Shown: positions 20,401-31,061, counted from the first letter of the stretch. The stretch is DNA of 64,000 bases from Agarophyton chilense (GCA_030374765.1 JARGXX010000095.1:1178001-1242000), one strand, 5' to 3'. Notes: generated by a model not told the origin, from the letters alone. Numbers and translations: made by a program.

Positions 20401-22025
20401 CTGGGTATTTATATACGGACCACCAGAAGTTCTGTTATCAGGTAATGGGAAGCAATTCGTTGCGAAGTTCTTTCAGAATGTTTGCCGCATTATGGGCATT
20501 CGAAACGTGTTTACCACGACCTATCATCCGCAATGCAACGGTCAGGTGGAGCGTTTCAACCGCACGCTGATAGCAGAATCACGACACTACATCGCAGACC
20601 ACCCGAAAGAATGGGACATGTTTACTGATACTCTGTGCTACGCATACAATACGCAAGTGCATAACTCTACAAAGACGGCACCGTTCGACCTCGTGCTCTC
20701 ACGTAACCCTCCGGCTTTACCGGTTGCGCTCGACGACGAGACAGAATTGGACGCGCCAACCCCGGCTAAGTACCATCTGAAATGGAGGAATGACCTGAAG
20801 GCCAGAGCGGAAGAAGCCGCTAAAGAGTTATCAAAGACGCAAGCTCGCTATAATCGAAACTATGACGCCAGAAGGCGAAGAGGAAATCCGGAAATCCGAG
20901 TAGAAGGCCACGTCTTCGTGCGAGTTGAAAGACCTGGCAAACGGGAAGAATCTCGTCATAAGTTGTTGCCGATAGCGGCTGGACCCTTCAAAGTGGTGGA
21001 CCTTAATGAAGACACAGTGGTCATCAAGAAAGATGAGGACGTTGAACGTGTATCGCGCGGTTCAAGTCGGCCCTGACCCGCAAGTGGAAGTCCAGGTATC
21101 TGGTAGAACTAAAGAGGCAAGTGCGACGGAACGTCAAGGCAAAAGCCCAAGTGACTCTGGGGAGAGTGAACCGCCACCAATGGCTCGAGCGGAGGAGAAA
21201 GCTCCTGATCTCCCACCGCCGGCGGTTGCGTACGCCAATCACAGACACCTTCCCAAATATCGGGATATGCCCCGTGGCACGCCCACACCCGTAAGTACAG
21301 AAATGGAACCTGAAAGCAGGAAAGATGTTTTAGAATTTGGCCCCAAGGACTGGGAAACGAGTGCACGCGAACACGCGCCGTTGCCGCTTCAGGCTTAACC
21401 GTCAGGTGAAACGCCACTAGCTGTTCCGCCGATATCGGCTCCCATCTCTCGTGGGCAGGAAGAAGAAGAGGTATCGCCTCCTGTCATGGTGCAAGCACCA
21501 TCATCCACCCAACAGCGGTCAGAATCGGATAAACCGAAGGAAGTTCATACACGAATGGAATTGAGAAGTAGCAAGAAGTACGCTTCTATGGAACCTGGAA
21601 AACAGGATAGCTCTTTATCTGAGAAAGGTTTTCAAGGAATGAGTACACTGCCCCTGCGGGCAGAACGACAGTTAGTCGACGAGCGAACGCTTAGCGACGC
21701 GGAGACTGCTAACACAGAGATGCTTGGGTCAGCCCTAAGGCATTTCAAACCTGTTAACAGGAGTCTCGCACCAACAGCGAAAGCATTGGGAAACGCCCAG
21801 GAATATGATATGGATCGCATATGTGAACATGGCGAGCAAGAAGATACTAGAGAATTACTGTATCGAGTCCGTTGGTACGCTTTTCTTCCGGAAGCGGATA
21901 CGTGGGAACCTATAGCTCATATCTCCCGTTCGCAACTCGTGCGATATCATCGACGCATGCTATTACCACTCCCCAGGGAGATGGACTCCTCGATAGTCAG
22001 GCTCATGGGCACATCCCATTTCTAA
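17435..22025 (+). pseudogene. pol: Pol of Element 2 (PR-RT-RH-IN-chromodomain), broken in three places
   Basis: Pol starts near ATG 17435, in the -1 frame relative to gag; the pol frame is open back to 17180, overlapping the gag end. The protease keeps DTGA. RT has YLDD but FPQD instead of the common FS after it, and SCYGQ in place of SGYWQ. RNase H has lost its last catalytic Asp (ASALSR, Ser at 19676-19678, against ADALSR in Element 1). A TAA (19994-19996) separates RNase H from integrase. In integrase the second DDE residue is Gly (SGNGKQF, 20441-20443). A frameshift at about 21055-21065 and a TAA at 21396-21398 precede a C-terminal chromodomain (~21805-21960, YRVRWYAFLPEADTWEPI). Confidence 0.9.
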
Positions 22026-22140
22026 GTATGGGCTACAAAGGTAGTAAAAACTCGAAAGGCGAGAAGAGATGAAGAAATCATAAACAGGAAACGTGAAGAA
22101 ACGCAAGCAGAGGACATTTACTCTTTACCACCTAGGACAA

Positions 22141-22285
22141 ACTCGAGAAGCGAGAGGAAGGATTGAAGAACTCGAGAAGCTAGAAGAAGGATTGAAGAAC
22201 TCGAGAAGCGAGAAGAAGGATTGAAGAACTTGAGAAACGAAAAGAAGAAGTTAAGAACTCGAGAAGCGAGAAGAGATGAAGACTA
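22141..22285 (+). repeat. 29-bp tandem repeat, five copies
   Basis: Unit of the type ACTCGAGAAGCGAGAAGAAG + GATTGAAGA, at 22141, 22170, 22199, 22228 and 22257; the fourth copy is the most diverged. It lies between the end of pol and the end of the antisense gene (gap 22026-22384) and is purine-rich on the plus strand. It is not seen at the equivalent place in Element 1. Confidence 0.85.
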
Positions 22286-22384
22286 GAAGATAAGAAGGGA
22301 ACGTGAAGACACGAAGTCACCGGAGTTTTATTGATATGAAGATACCACCGCAAGGGTGTTGACTAGGAGTCTTTTCTAGGATCA

Positions 22385-24067
22385 TCAAAGAGACGTGCGA
22401 GCACGCAGGTTCGCAAGAAGCTGTGCGCGATCACCCTCAACTTGGTCCACGGGAAAGCCCGCGTCTAAGAGGAACTGCCTCAGCGGATCCAAGCCTGGAT
22501 CTTCGACCGGCACTGTACTTGGTTGTTGGGTAAACCCGTGACAGTACTCTTGAGCAACTCCCTCCGCTGCGGATTGATCGACGGAAGTCGCTACGCCTGC
22601 CAGCTCTGGCTCGTCCTCGTAACCGAGTTCAGCCTCAGCTCCCGGTGCTTCCTCATACGGTTCCTCTCCGTTCTCGGATGGAGTACCGTCGTACACGTAT
22701 ACACTAAGCTGGTTCGTTGGCATGTCACGAGGGTTCTTCCGAAGAAAGCGAGCCTGCTCGGAGGTGATCAACTGGCGCGTCCAGGGGTCGTACCAAGCGA
22801 AATCTCCAGCACTTGCTGTTCGTCCAGGAGAATGGTCGTAGTGTCTTGCACGGGTTCCGCGAGCGAATTGATCAGCTGGAACTCCAGACCAATCGACACT
22901 GTCGATCAAATCCACAAGATGGAGGAAGTCGGCATGGTTCGCACGGGATCCCAGGACAAGGGAAAGATCGAGTTCTCTCGCATACTTTCGCGCTGTGGGC
23001 GACATGTACCAAACTCTAAATGTATCATAAGCATCCCACAGGTGGAAGACGGCCATCCTGGCGATAAACTCGGTATAAACCACCGTCCAATATCCCGAGA
23101 ACGGGTCGTTAACCAACGCGGACCCGATGTAGGAGATCGTCGGTGAGAGCTCCACAGGGCAACCACGAGGACTCTCGATCGCCACCCAATGCTCCGGAAT
23201 ACCGATGTAGCGCCCGAAGCGCGCGTTCCGCCGGATGCAGGCAATCTCGATCATTTGATACGACACCAAATAGCCCAAACGTGATCTAGTACGACGTTCC
23301 CAACGGGGATAACGCCAATAGGGAATGTCATGCTTTTGAAGGAAGCGGAACTTGGCACGGAGAAGAGGTTGCTGAAAGCAGAGAGCTGCATCACGCACAC
23401 CGCGCACACCGCGCCAACCGCTAACATCAACTTCAACGAGTGTCTCGATATACGAGTAACCTTCACCGTCGGTACGGGCTTTCCAGGTATCTAGTTCCCA
23501 GTCCTGCGGGAGGAGAATCGTACTGATGAATCGGTGAAGACGCTGGTAAATCAGCTTGGTGAGCCGCGTACGGGCTTCGGATAAGGTTTTAGATGAATAT
23601 CGCGCAATGGCGTTGTCTGGCAAAGCAATATGGCTCGCCCAGTCGACGCTATAAATCGCGTGTTCCGGAATACCGTCAGGGAAGTACCCACCGTGTACAT
23701 ACTGTTGTATCAACGCGTCATCGCGGATAGCAACTGGATCAAACCAGGGCGCTTGCGCGAAAAGTTCAACGTTGTCGAGAGGATCTCGTCCATAGAAATC
23801 CGCAGGATGCGGGTAGCTCCGCTGAGCACGACGAGAAGGAGCTCGAATCACACCCGCAGAGGCGACGTAAGCCGCGTTCGGCACCGGAGCCACGGTTGGC
23901 TGAGGTAACGGTACCGACCGGAATCCGGGGTACGGTGTGGGGAACGAACGGTATGGACCGAGTTGAGCAGTAGGCTGCGACGCAGAACCAGCAGTGTTGG
24001 ACGGAGCCCCAGAAGGCACATCCTCAGAGGAGGGCTGAAACGGGTTGGACCCGGCGTTCGGATCCAT
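22385..24067 (-). CDS. Intact antisense accessory protein of Element 2 (aORF family), 560 aa
   Basis: An ATG-initiated, uninterrupted frame runs opposite to gag-pol, between pol and the polypurine tract. The N-terminal ~90 residues are Pro/Ser/Ala-rich and probably disordered. The core (~100-460) is rich in Trp, Tyr and Arg and shares many blocks with the Element 1 antisense gene: APWFDPVAIRD, LLRAKFRF, RTRSRLGYLVSYQMIEI, IPEHW, ELSPTISYIGSALVNDP-SGYW, AYDTFRVWYMSP, AGDFAWYDPW. A third relative is at 25565-27670. An acidic stretch (GEEPYEEAPGAEAELGYEDE) precedes a conserved C-terminal helix (LRQFLLDAGF, GDRAQLLANLRA). There is no signal peptide, membrane helix, zinc-binding cluster or enzyme motif that I recognise; an env-like role is therefore not supported. 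Transcription probably starts in the 3' LTR in reverse. Confidence 0.8.
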   Translation of the reverse strand: MDPNAGSNPFQPSSEDVPSGAPSNTAGSASQPTAQLGPYRSFPTPYPGFRSVPLPQPTVAPVPNAAYVASAGVIRAPSRRAQRSYPHPADFYGRDPLDNVELFAQAPWFDPVAIRDDALIQQYVHGGYFPDGIPEHAIYSVDWASHIALPDNAIARYSSKTLSEARTRLTKLIYQRLHRFISTILLPQDWELDTWKARTDGEGYSYIETLVEVDVSGWRGVRGVRDAALCFQQPLLRAKFRFLQKHDIPYWRYPRWERRTRSRLGYLVSYQMIEIACIRRNARFGRYIGIPEHWVAIESPRGCPVELSPTISYIGSALVNDPFSGYWTVVYTEFIARMAVFHLWDAYDTFRVWYMSPTARKYARELDLSLVLGSRANHADFLHLVDLIDSVDWSGVPADQFARGTRARHYDHSPGRTASAGDFAWYDPWTRQLITSEQARFLRKNPRDMPTNQLSVYVYDGTPSENGEEPYEEAPGAEAELGYEDEPELAGVATSVDQSAAEGVAQEYCHGFTQQPSTVPVEDPGLDPLRQFLLDAGFPVDQVEGDRAQLLANLRARTSL

Positions 24068-24225
24068 CGCGAGAGATCGAGCTGAAGAGCGGTGAGGAAC
24101 AGAATGCTGTTGAGAACTGTAAGAGTTGGTCGTGCGGCGAGGAATTCGTGATGACGATGAGTACCCGGAACACCGCTCCGACTGCGTATAAACGCTTCTT
24201 GCGTCCCCAATGGTTCGCGCTTAAC

Positions 24226-24233
24226 GAGGGGGG
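24226..24233 (+). promoter_or_regulatory. Polypurine tract of Element 2
   Basis: GAGGGGGG, then TA, then the TG of the 3' LTR at 24236, as in Element 1. Confidence 0.7.
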
Positions 24234-24235
24234 TA

Positions 24236-24955
24236 TGTAGTATTCTACTATGTCTGGGAATCCGATAGGTTGGTTTTTCGCGAAGTCGCGGTTGGAACTC
24301 ATAAGTGAGTGATATCATCAACACATTGTGATATGAAACGGCATCCCGCATAGGATGCCTAGAGGCAGAATGTCTTAGTGGGACACGTGGTATCAGGAGT
24401 GGACTGGCTTGCAACGGCGCATGTACTGGCGATCCACGTGGTATCAGGAGTGGACTGGCTTGCAACGGCGCATGTACTTGCAATCCACGTGGCAGCTTTT
24501 ACTACCCTTTGTAGCTAGACGTCCATTAGGGACCGTACCCATACAGTGGTTTGGCTCAGTGGCTGACCACTGGGTATTATTTATATATTTATTTGGGCAC
24601 TCACCCTGGCACACAGTATATAGTGTACCAGAGGTGAGCGCCGACTCCAAGTAAAGGAGACAACATGGGCATCATGACTATTCTGTTCCTCGCTTAGGAT
24701 TCCTTAACCGGAGACCCGGACGAGCTATAATAGATAGTCAGCCCCCAACCACTTCACGAGCCGTCTCGTACCTACGTCCCATCAACGTTTTACAGTTGCA
24801 ATGTTCACCCTCGCTGGCGAGTAGTGGCCTTACACCCCACTTCCAGCTCGCTGGTGTTGTAGCTCTACCACCCCTTTTCCTTCGCCGCAAGCGACCCATT
24901 GGCAGTCCGAACGCTGTCGCAGGTGTCTGCTCTCTCCGTTAGAGGGGAAACTACA
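24236..24955 (+). repeat. 3' LTR of Element 2
   Basis: 720 bp, matching 14178-14844 apart from point changes and a 51-bp tandem duplication (24384-24434 and 24435-24485, each starting CACGTGGTATCAGGAGTGG). The excess length over the 5' LTR is explained by that duplication. Confidence 0.92.
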
Positions 24956-25564
24956 ACACCCTCGAACCCCCAGCCGCAATATCCCCACACTTCCGTATCA
25001 GGTATTGGCGCCGTCGCAAGGAGCCGATGCCTGCACACGGCTAACCTTAGACCTTCGTGGTACTCAGGCCTAAGAAAGGGGAAGAAAAGACGTCGTTTCT
25101 CGCAGAAGGTGGACGCATATGCGTGTCAGATTACCTACAAGGGAGGACTCGAAAGAACAACCGAATGTAACAGTAGAGGAGACAAGAAGAGACAACAATT
25201 TACTTTAAGAAGGACCTGTCGGTTTAGGAGCAGTGGAATCAGGAGGACCCATGTTATTGACTACCCACGGAGGAAAACTTGCAGAAATGCTAGGAGCCAT
25301 CGAGCTATGAGATAGCGAAGGAGCGGTAGCCCCGCCACTGGGGAGAGGAGTCAAAACCAAAAGAGGATGAAAGAAAGGAACCGCCGGAGCGGGTTGCAAA
25401 ACCGCAGGGTTCAAGTTAGCACCTAGAAGGGGATCCGTCAAAGGATCAGATGGCGCAGCAGCAGAGACGCTTGCCAGATTGGCGACCTGACGGGTGGCCA
25501 GTTGGTACATGTCCAACTGGAACTGATTCCGGAACTCACCAAGCTGGTTCAGCGCCTTCATGTA

Positions 25565-27670
25565 TTACGCATGGCGCGGCAGCAAACCTTGAAGGAGCGT
25601 TAATGCAGCAACCACGGAGGTAGGCCCAGCCCTCTGAAAGTTGGTGACGCAAGACGGGCGAATTCGAGCCAGCAAACCGACCACGACCGGAGAATCCATC
25701 ATATGTTGAGGCGGAGGACGAGCAATATCCGCCAACAGAGGTCGAACCGGACCAGCAACCCACGAGTAGCTCGGTTGAGTAGGAGTCACACCCGTAGAGA
25801 TAGGCGACTTACGACCTTGAGGTAACGGCTCGGACGGGAAGAGACCAGCATAACGACCAACTGGTGTCTCCACAGTACCGTGATAAGGTTCGGAGCTCGC
25901 GGGAGCTCCATAAACAGGAGGCTCTCCGGGATAATATTGGGCGTGGCGAGGCACAATCTCCCAAGTTGTGGGATCGAAAGCCTCCCAACCTTGATGGGAA
26001 TCCCAATGGTAATTCTTGTTCTGCTCAAGATACGAATCCAAATCCTTCACGGTATAATCGGTCCCCTCCACGATGTTCTCGTAACCCAATCGGGAAATAT
26101 CCTGGGCCACCCTCGGGGGTATGAAGAAGATGCGACCTACAGATTGAACACCATCTCGGTATAGGTCAGAGTCGGGATTGCGACAATCCCAATCGATACC
26201 GTAACGGGCGGCCTCCAGAGCTAGGATGGCAACCAACACGGTCCACTCCGAGAAAGCAATCGACCAAATGAGGTAATACCGCTCTAGGTTCCGGGAAATC
26301 TGACTCCCGAAGTACGCCAAAACCGGCGGAGTGGGCACGCTTAGCGATAACGGAACCTCATAGGACTCCCACCATTCTGGTCGAAGCACGTACCAATCGC
26401 GTCTGCCCTTCGTAGGTTGTGAGAAGTACTCGACGTTATGAAACATATGCATAACGCGAGTGTAAGAGTTGCGAGTGCGAACGCGACTCTCCGTCGCTGC
26501 ATCCTCGCCCCACCTACTACGGTCAGCCCAATTGATAGTGGTGAAAGGCCGATTCATGGAAACCAAGTCAGGTGAAACCGGAAGGGAAGTTTCCGGAATA
26601 GACGGGTACTGGCACACTTGCACCACCAATCGTCGCTAATAATCCAGCTCCGGTTCGATGCGCACATAAGGCAAGTCGCTCGGATATATCGGCGGGATGA
26701 AATACCTCAAAGGTGTATGACGCTGCCGACTCTGGTAACATTCCAGTCGACCCTGACGAGGTTGAGACTCTTGGTCCCATTTCTTCAAGAGCAATGGAAC
26801 GGAGCGAAGGCGCTCGCAGTCCCAACGGGACAAACCCAAGTAGGTATCCAATTGTGGCCTGGTAAGAGCTGCCGGCAATGACGAATTCCCCACCGCCATA
26901 GGCCAATCGTGCTTCGACAGGTCATTGTTCGTCACCTGGTCGAAGGTAATACCAAAAGGTCCATACTGACTCGTCGTCAGGTTCGCCGCATCGAACGCGA
27001 GATTATGAGCCCAATTGGTTGGGGTCGTCGAAGGAAGTCCACCACTGCGTTGGTACGGGTCAGTCGGAGTCCCAGGGGAGAACTGAGTCGCAGGGATAGG
27101 CACGCTGCGAAAATCAATGTTGGTAGGCGTTCGAGAAGTCGAGCGAGTCACCCTCTTGGTAGTACCACCGCGTCCACGGCCACGAGATGGGCCGCTACCT
27201 CACATGGTTGGGAAGGCCGTAGCTCGACCCGAAGAACGAGGTGATGACTCGACCTCCACCGCCGCGGTGAACACCAGCGGGTATTCATCCTTCTGAAGTA
27301 GTGCTTCCTCGGTCCGTTCTGAGGAGAGGGCCAACGTATCCAACCTTTCTGGTAGTACCGACACTGACATTTCAGGTACAACAGTGGCTGGCGTGCAGTC
27401 TCGAGCGGGTTCAGACCTTTGAGGTATGGTGGAACGGGACCAATCCGACCTCGAAAGAATAACTGCAGGGGTATCAATCCCCTCGGAATCGCCGACTTCT
27501 TCAACGTCAATGGTAACCGGCATCTCACGTCTCTCGAGCGCTGGTGCTGCTTGTGGGGACAACCCAACCCTTCGAGGTATCGGTGACGAATCCACAATGC
27601 GGCGCGGAGTGCACCGACGTGGCACCGAATCGATTCGAACGCGTGCGTGGAAACGGCACGATCCTGTCAT
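25565..27670 (-). pseudogene. Third member of the antisense protein family, interrupted by two stops
   Basis: One minus-strand frame runs from ATG 27670 to TAA 25565-25567, broken by TGA (27200-27202) and TAG (26636-26638). The core matches the antisense proteins of Elements 1 and 2: RNSYTRVMHMF, LRPEWWESYE-PLSL-P-LAYFGSQISRN, YLIWSIAFSEWTVLVAILA, IFFIPPRVAQDISRL, WEAFDPTTWEIV. The N-terminal ~300 residues (many Ser/Pro/Arg, with a GRGRGG stretch) have no counterpart in the other two. After the TAA the same frame stays open to 25205, beginning MKALNQLGEF and Pro/Ala-rich. Whether this is an extension past a third stop or chance is unclear. It is more diverged than the other two are from each other. 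Confidence 0.6.
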
Positions 27671-29284
27671 CGCCTTGAGCGTAAACCGGAATGCAAAACC
27701 GGAAAAAAGATCGCGTAATTACCGACGGGGCCGCTCAACACCAATAAGGTCTCACAACCGGAAGCTTCCACCACGGACCCAGGCCAACACCTCAATGGTT
27801 GTATCGACGCAGGCTCAGGCCCCACCGGCGCCACGAGTCAATCCTTACAAGGTAGACGAAACCTGAAAGGTCGGGAAGCCAGGAAACCTTTAGGGAAAGC
27901 CGGACCGCACGGTTACGGTCGCGACGCCGCCAATTAAGGGTAGCAATACCTGAAGGGTTGTCGAGCCGTGGGAATGACCAGGCGGGACGGCGCGCGCAGG
28001 TGTGGAGCAGAACCCGGCGACGGGAAGTGCTCTCAAGGTGTTCGAAGCCTTGCTCCCTGGGGGAGGCAGACTCAGAGACAGAGCCCTCCGTTCCACCCGT
28101 AGTGTGGGGTGTAACTCCCACGGGGGATTCCGGCAGTACCGACGGAGGTGAGGGGTAGAAACCGTTGGATCGGGAGTGGGTATGGGTATCCCAAAGAATG
28201 GGGGAAAATCCGGCGAAGAGGAAAAACGGGGCGAGGGTCGGGCACTAACAGGCACCGGACCCGAGAACCAGAAAAGGGGCGAAACAACAAAAGAAACCCA
28301 ATACAGGGGCGAAAACCTGTCCTCAAAAGGAAACACAAAGAGCACGCAACAAGTAAGCAGAACCCCCACGGGGTATCGTGCAAGCAGGTCGTCTGAGCGG
28401 TCCCAAGGGGGTGGTTGCACGGAACCCAAACGTGGGCACTCTCCAAGTGGAGTCGTGTCCCTACGCAGGCGTTGCTAACCAGAGCCCGTTCCGGGTTGTA
28501 AGGCCGAAACGATGGCGACGAAGAACCTCTAAAGGTATCGAAGACCAACCTTGGTTACCATTTTCTCTGAACTTCGGACTGTCAGATCTCGCCTCCCTAA
28601 GTAGGGCCCTGTAACTAAACTCTACAGTAGTGCACACCTGCTCAGGGCCATACACGTGGAGATCCCACTGTCAGGGCCCAAAAGTCCAACGTTCTAACAA
28701 ATATCCGAAAATCGGTGCCGAAATTAAGCCACGTGTATCACGGGGCCAATCCAACCATGGGCCATCCGAATCCTTTCTTCGCAGGCGAACTCTAACCAGA
28801 AAACCGTCCCACCTCAGCACACCTTAGAGGGGATCATAGTCATAACCCTCGGAGGGTTCAACCCTCATTTTATGAGTTGCATCTTCAAGTATCCCCTAAC
28901 TGGGCGTTGCTCTACAGCAGGGACCTAGGAGGCAACTGAAGTTTGAGTAACCGGAAAAGGTGAGATATCAACTTGGTTAGACAGGGAGCTATGCGGAAGT
29001 AGAATCGCAAGCAAGCAGAGCCCCTTCCGAAAAGGTGTCCGCGAGCGCGCTAGTTACACTGCATCGCCCTCATGACAGTCCCTACCTGAATGGTTGTTGC
29101 TCAATTCGTGCGCCAACGTCGTCAAGCGCCCTCCCCAACCGATACTGGCGCCGAGTTCTGAACCTCAAGAGATCGCGCGTCGCGCACAGACACCACTCCG
29201 ATGCACGCGCCACTGTCGCTCGCTACATCTCTATGGTTTGATGAAAGGAGACACAGGGCGTGTCTCACGGGTAGGAAGGGGGTC

Positions 29285-29990
29285 TGTCGTATAGTGGCAG
29301 AAGGGCTGACCTATGAGGATGTCAATATACTACCCTGACCTTGTAGGTGATGGATGCGAGGGATCATCGGCCATGCAGCTCCGGGCGAGCTACCATCTAG
29401 GTGTTGTCAGCCACGTGTAGTGTTGACATGTACCTTCTGGTTGAGTGATTGTTAGGAATTCTAATTGTATTTGTATTTATTTTAGTACAGTAGTGGAGTG
29501 GGCACCTGGCACTGTAGCCAGTGCTGGCCAGGTCTCTGACACTAGGTCAGAGACCGTGCCCTGCTGGCACCTCTCGGGTGATCTGGAGAGTGCAGTCCAC
29601 TGCATATAGGAAACTGCACCTCCCCATTCTAACCTGATAAAGACAGGCACCACTTGGGTCACGACTATACCTTTTGGTTCATTGTTTCTCAAGTATCACA
29701 CAGGCTTTCCCGCGCGTCGACGCCTACCATCGTTCACCTACACGGTAAAGGCTAGTTTCCACGCCGTTTGCCCTTGCAGGTTTTCACGGTGCCCTGTTAC
29801 CATCGAGGTTTATTAAGTCTACCTTCTAAGGTTAAGCGTCACCACTCTCTCTACGACTGACCTTCACCACGCTTCCGAGACAAGACCGTAGCATACCCCA
29901 GAGGTGGTTGTACGACACAATTCATGGCTTCTGGACTTGACACTGCGCACCTATAGACGTCTGATAGTGCTCTATTTAGAAACCCTTTTT
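29285..29990 (+). repeat. Candidate 3' LTR of the third element (right end uncertain)
   Basis: It begins TGTCGTATAGTGG after the purine tract 29273-29282. An AT-rich core (TTGTATTTGTATTTATTTTAG, ~29465) and a following GGGCACCTGGCAC recall the TATA region and GGGCAC...TGGCAC of the Element 2 LTR. CCTACA near 29738 could be the end, but similarity is too weak to decide. Only one copy is in the window. Confidence 0.35.
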
Positions 29991-31061
29991 TGCCGTCTTT
30001 CGCAATCTTCGATGTACTTGTTTTCAGAATTTTCAAAATTGCTGCAAAACCTCTCGAGGCCACAAATAAAACCCAGTTAAACAATCAACTGCTGCTCATA
30101 CTCTCAAATAACAGTTGTACGTCCTATATGAACATTGAACGGAAGAACAGGGTGGTAAAAATCATTTTTGGGAAGCGCTCAAAGTGATTTTTATATGCCG
30201 TCAACAGCTCGCAGAAAAAGGCCTGTGCATGTAGAAATATGTCGGATACTCTTTTGCTGCTTCAAAAGATGTATGGTTTGTGTTAGTTGTTGGTCACGCT
30301 TTTGTTGCTCTTGTTGACTTCATTTATCTTTGCCGACTGCCTACGAATTAAGTCACCATGAAGTCTCAATAGAATAAAAACAATGAGGCTGCAACTCTGA
30401 AGTTGCTAGAGGTGTTAAGGCATGGTGGGAGCCATATGTTTCGCGGACAGTCCTTGGTGTGTCGGAGAGTATTTTGGCGCCATAACTGTTTGAATTTATG
30501 AGTTAGTAATGCTTACCGTGTAGATGTGATTCTGTAACATTGTTGGTGTTGGAGAGGAACCCGGCTGCGTAGTCGGGGGTTTGCTTTGTTCTACCGCGAG
30601 ATCTATGATAAAAGAGGCCTTGGGAACGAAAGATAGATTCATTTATGTTAGAGATCCTTTTTCGTTACATTCGGATAAATTTGAGTTTTGTTCAAACTTA
30701 CCCTGCTCGGGAAGGGTGCTTTTTTCTTCAAGAAAATTGAACTAAACTCAACTAAACCTCGTACTGTTAACCAGAGAGGCTCTGCTCCAGAGAAAATGAT
30801 TGTGCGTCGCAGAAAACTCAGACCTCCATATTTCAATTTGAATTCACGCACTGTTTCTGTACATGACGTAGCAGATGCAGGGGTTTCGTAGTGAAGCGCA
30901 GCTACTAATGCACCGGAGCGAGATTCATTCGAAATCGAGTAGATTCCTCAGTGTCGCTCTCTTTCCGTCAACGACGATGCACGCTTTGAAATAGTGTCTT
31001 GTTTCCAATCAAGAAGGCCAAGTGGACTGCATAAAACTGTTTTGCCAGCAAAGATACATTC
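29991..31061. other. Non-coding boundary between transposons and host genes
   Basis: AT-richer than both sides, with only short frames and no protein similarity I recognise. No tRNA or repeat was identified. Confidence 0.5.

Larger units (their letters stand above)
14178..24955 (+). mobile_element. Element 2: complete Ty3/gypsy chromovirus with both LTRs and an antisense gene
   Basis: LTRs at 14178-14844 and 24236-24955 enclose gag, pol and an antisense gene in the same order as Element 1. The flanking 5-mers are ATCAA (left) and ACACC (right), so there is no target-site duplication; the two LTRs also differ by a 51-bp duplication and many substitutions, concentrated in U3. This suggests an old or recombined copy. 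gag and pol contain stops, a frameshift and catalytic losses, whereas the antisense ORF is intact. Confidence 0.9.
24956..29990 (+). mobile_element. Remnant of a third, diverged gypsy-like element (3' part only)
   Basis: It contains a homologue of the antisense gene on the minus strand (25565-27670), then about 1.6 kb with no convincing gene, then a purine tract AGGAAGGGGG (29273-29282) followed by TC and TG as at the other 3' LTRs. No gag or pol sequence is recognisable; they should lie to the left but are replaced by Element 2. The right boundary is uncertain (between ~29740 and ~29990). Confidence 0.5.

Noticed and set aside
15486-27202. Stop-codon reassignment (TAG or TGA read as an amino acid)
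   Set aside because: All three stop codons interrupt decayed transposon genes, while host genes use them normally as terminators and have none in frame.
28072-28548. Minus-strand ORFs of 150-180 codons beyond the third antisense gene
   Set aside because: Phe/Leu/Pro-rich with no motif and overlapping in two frames. They look like non-coding element sequence.
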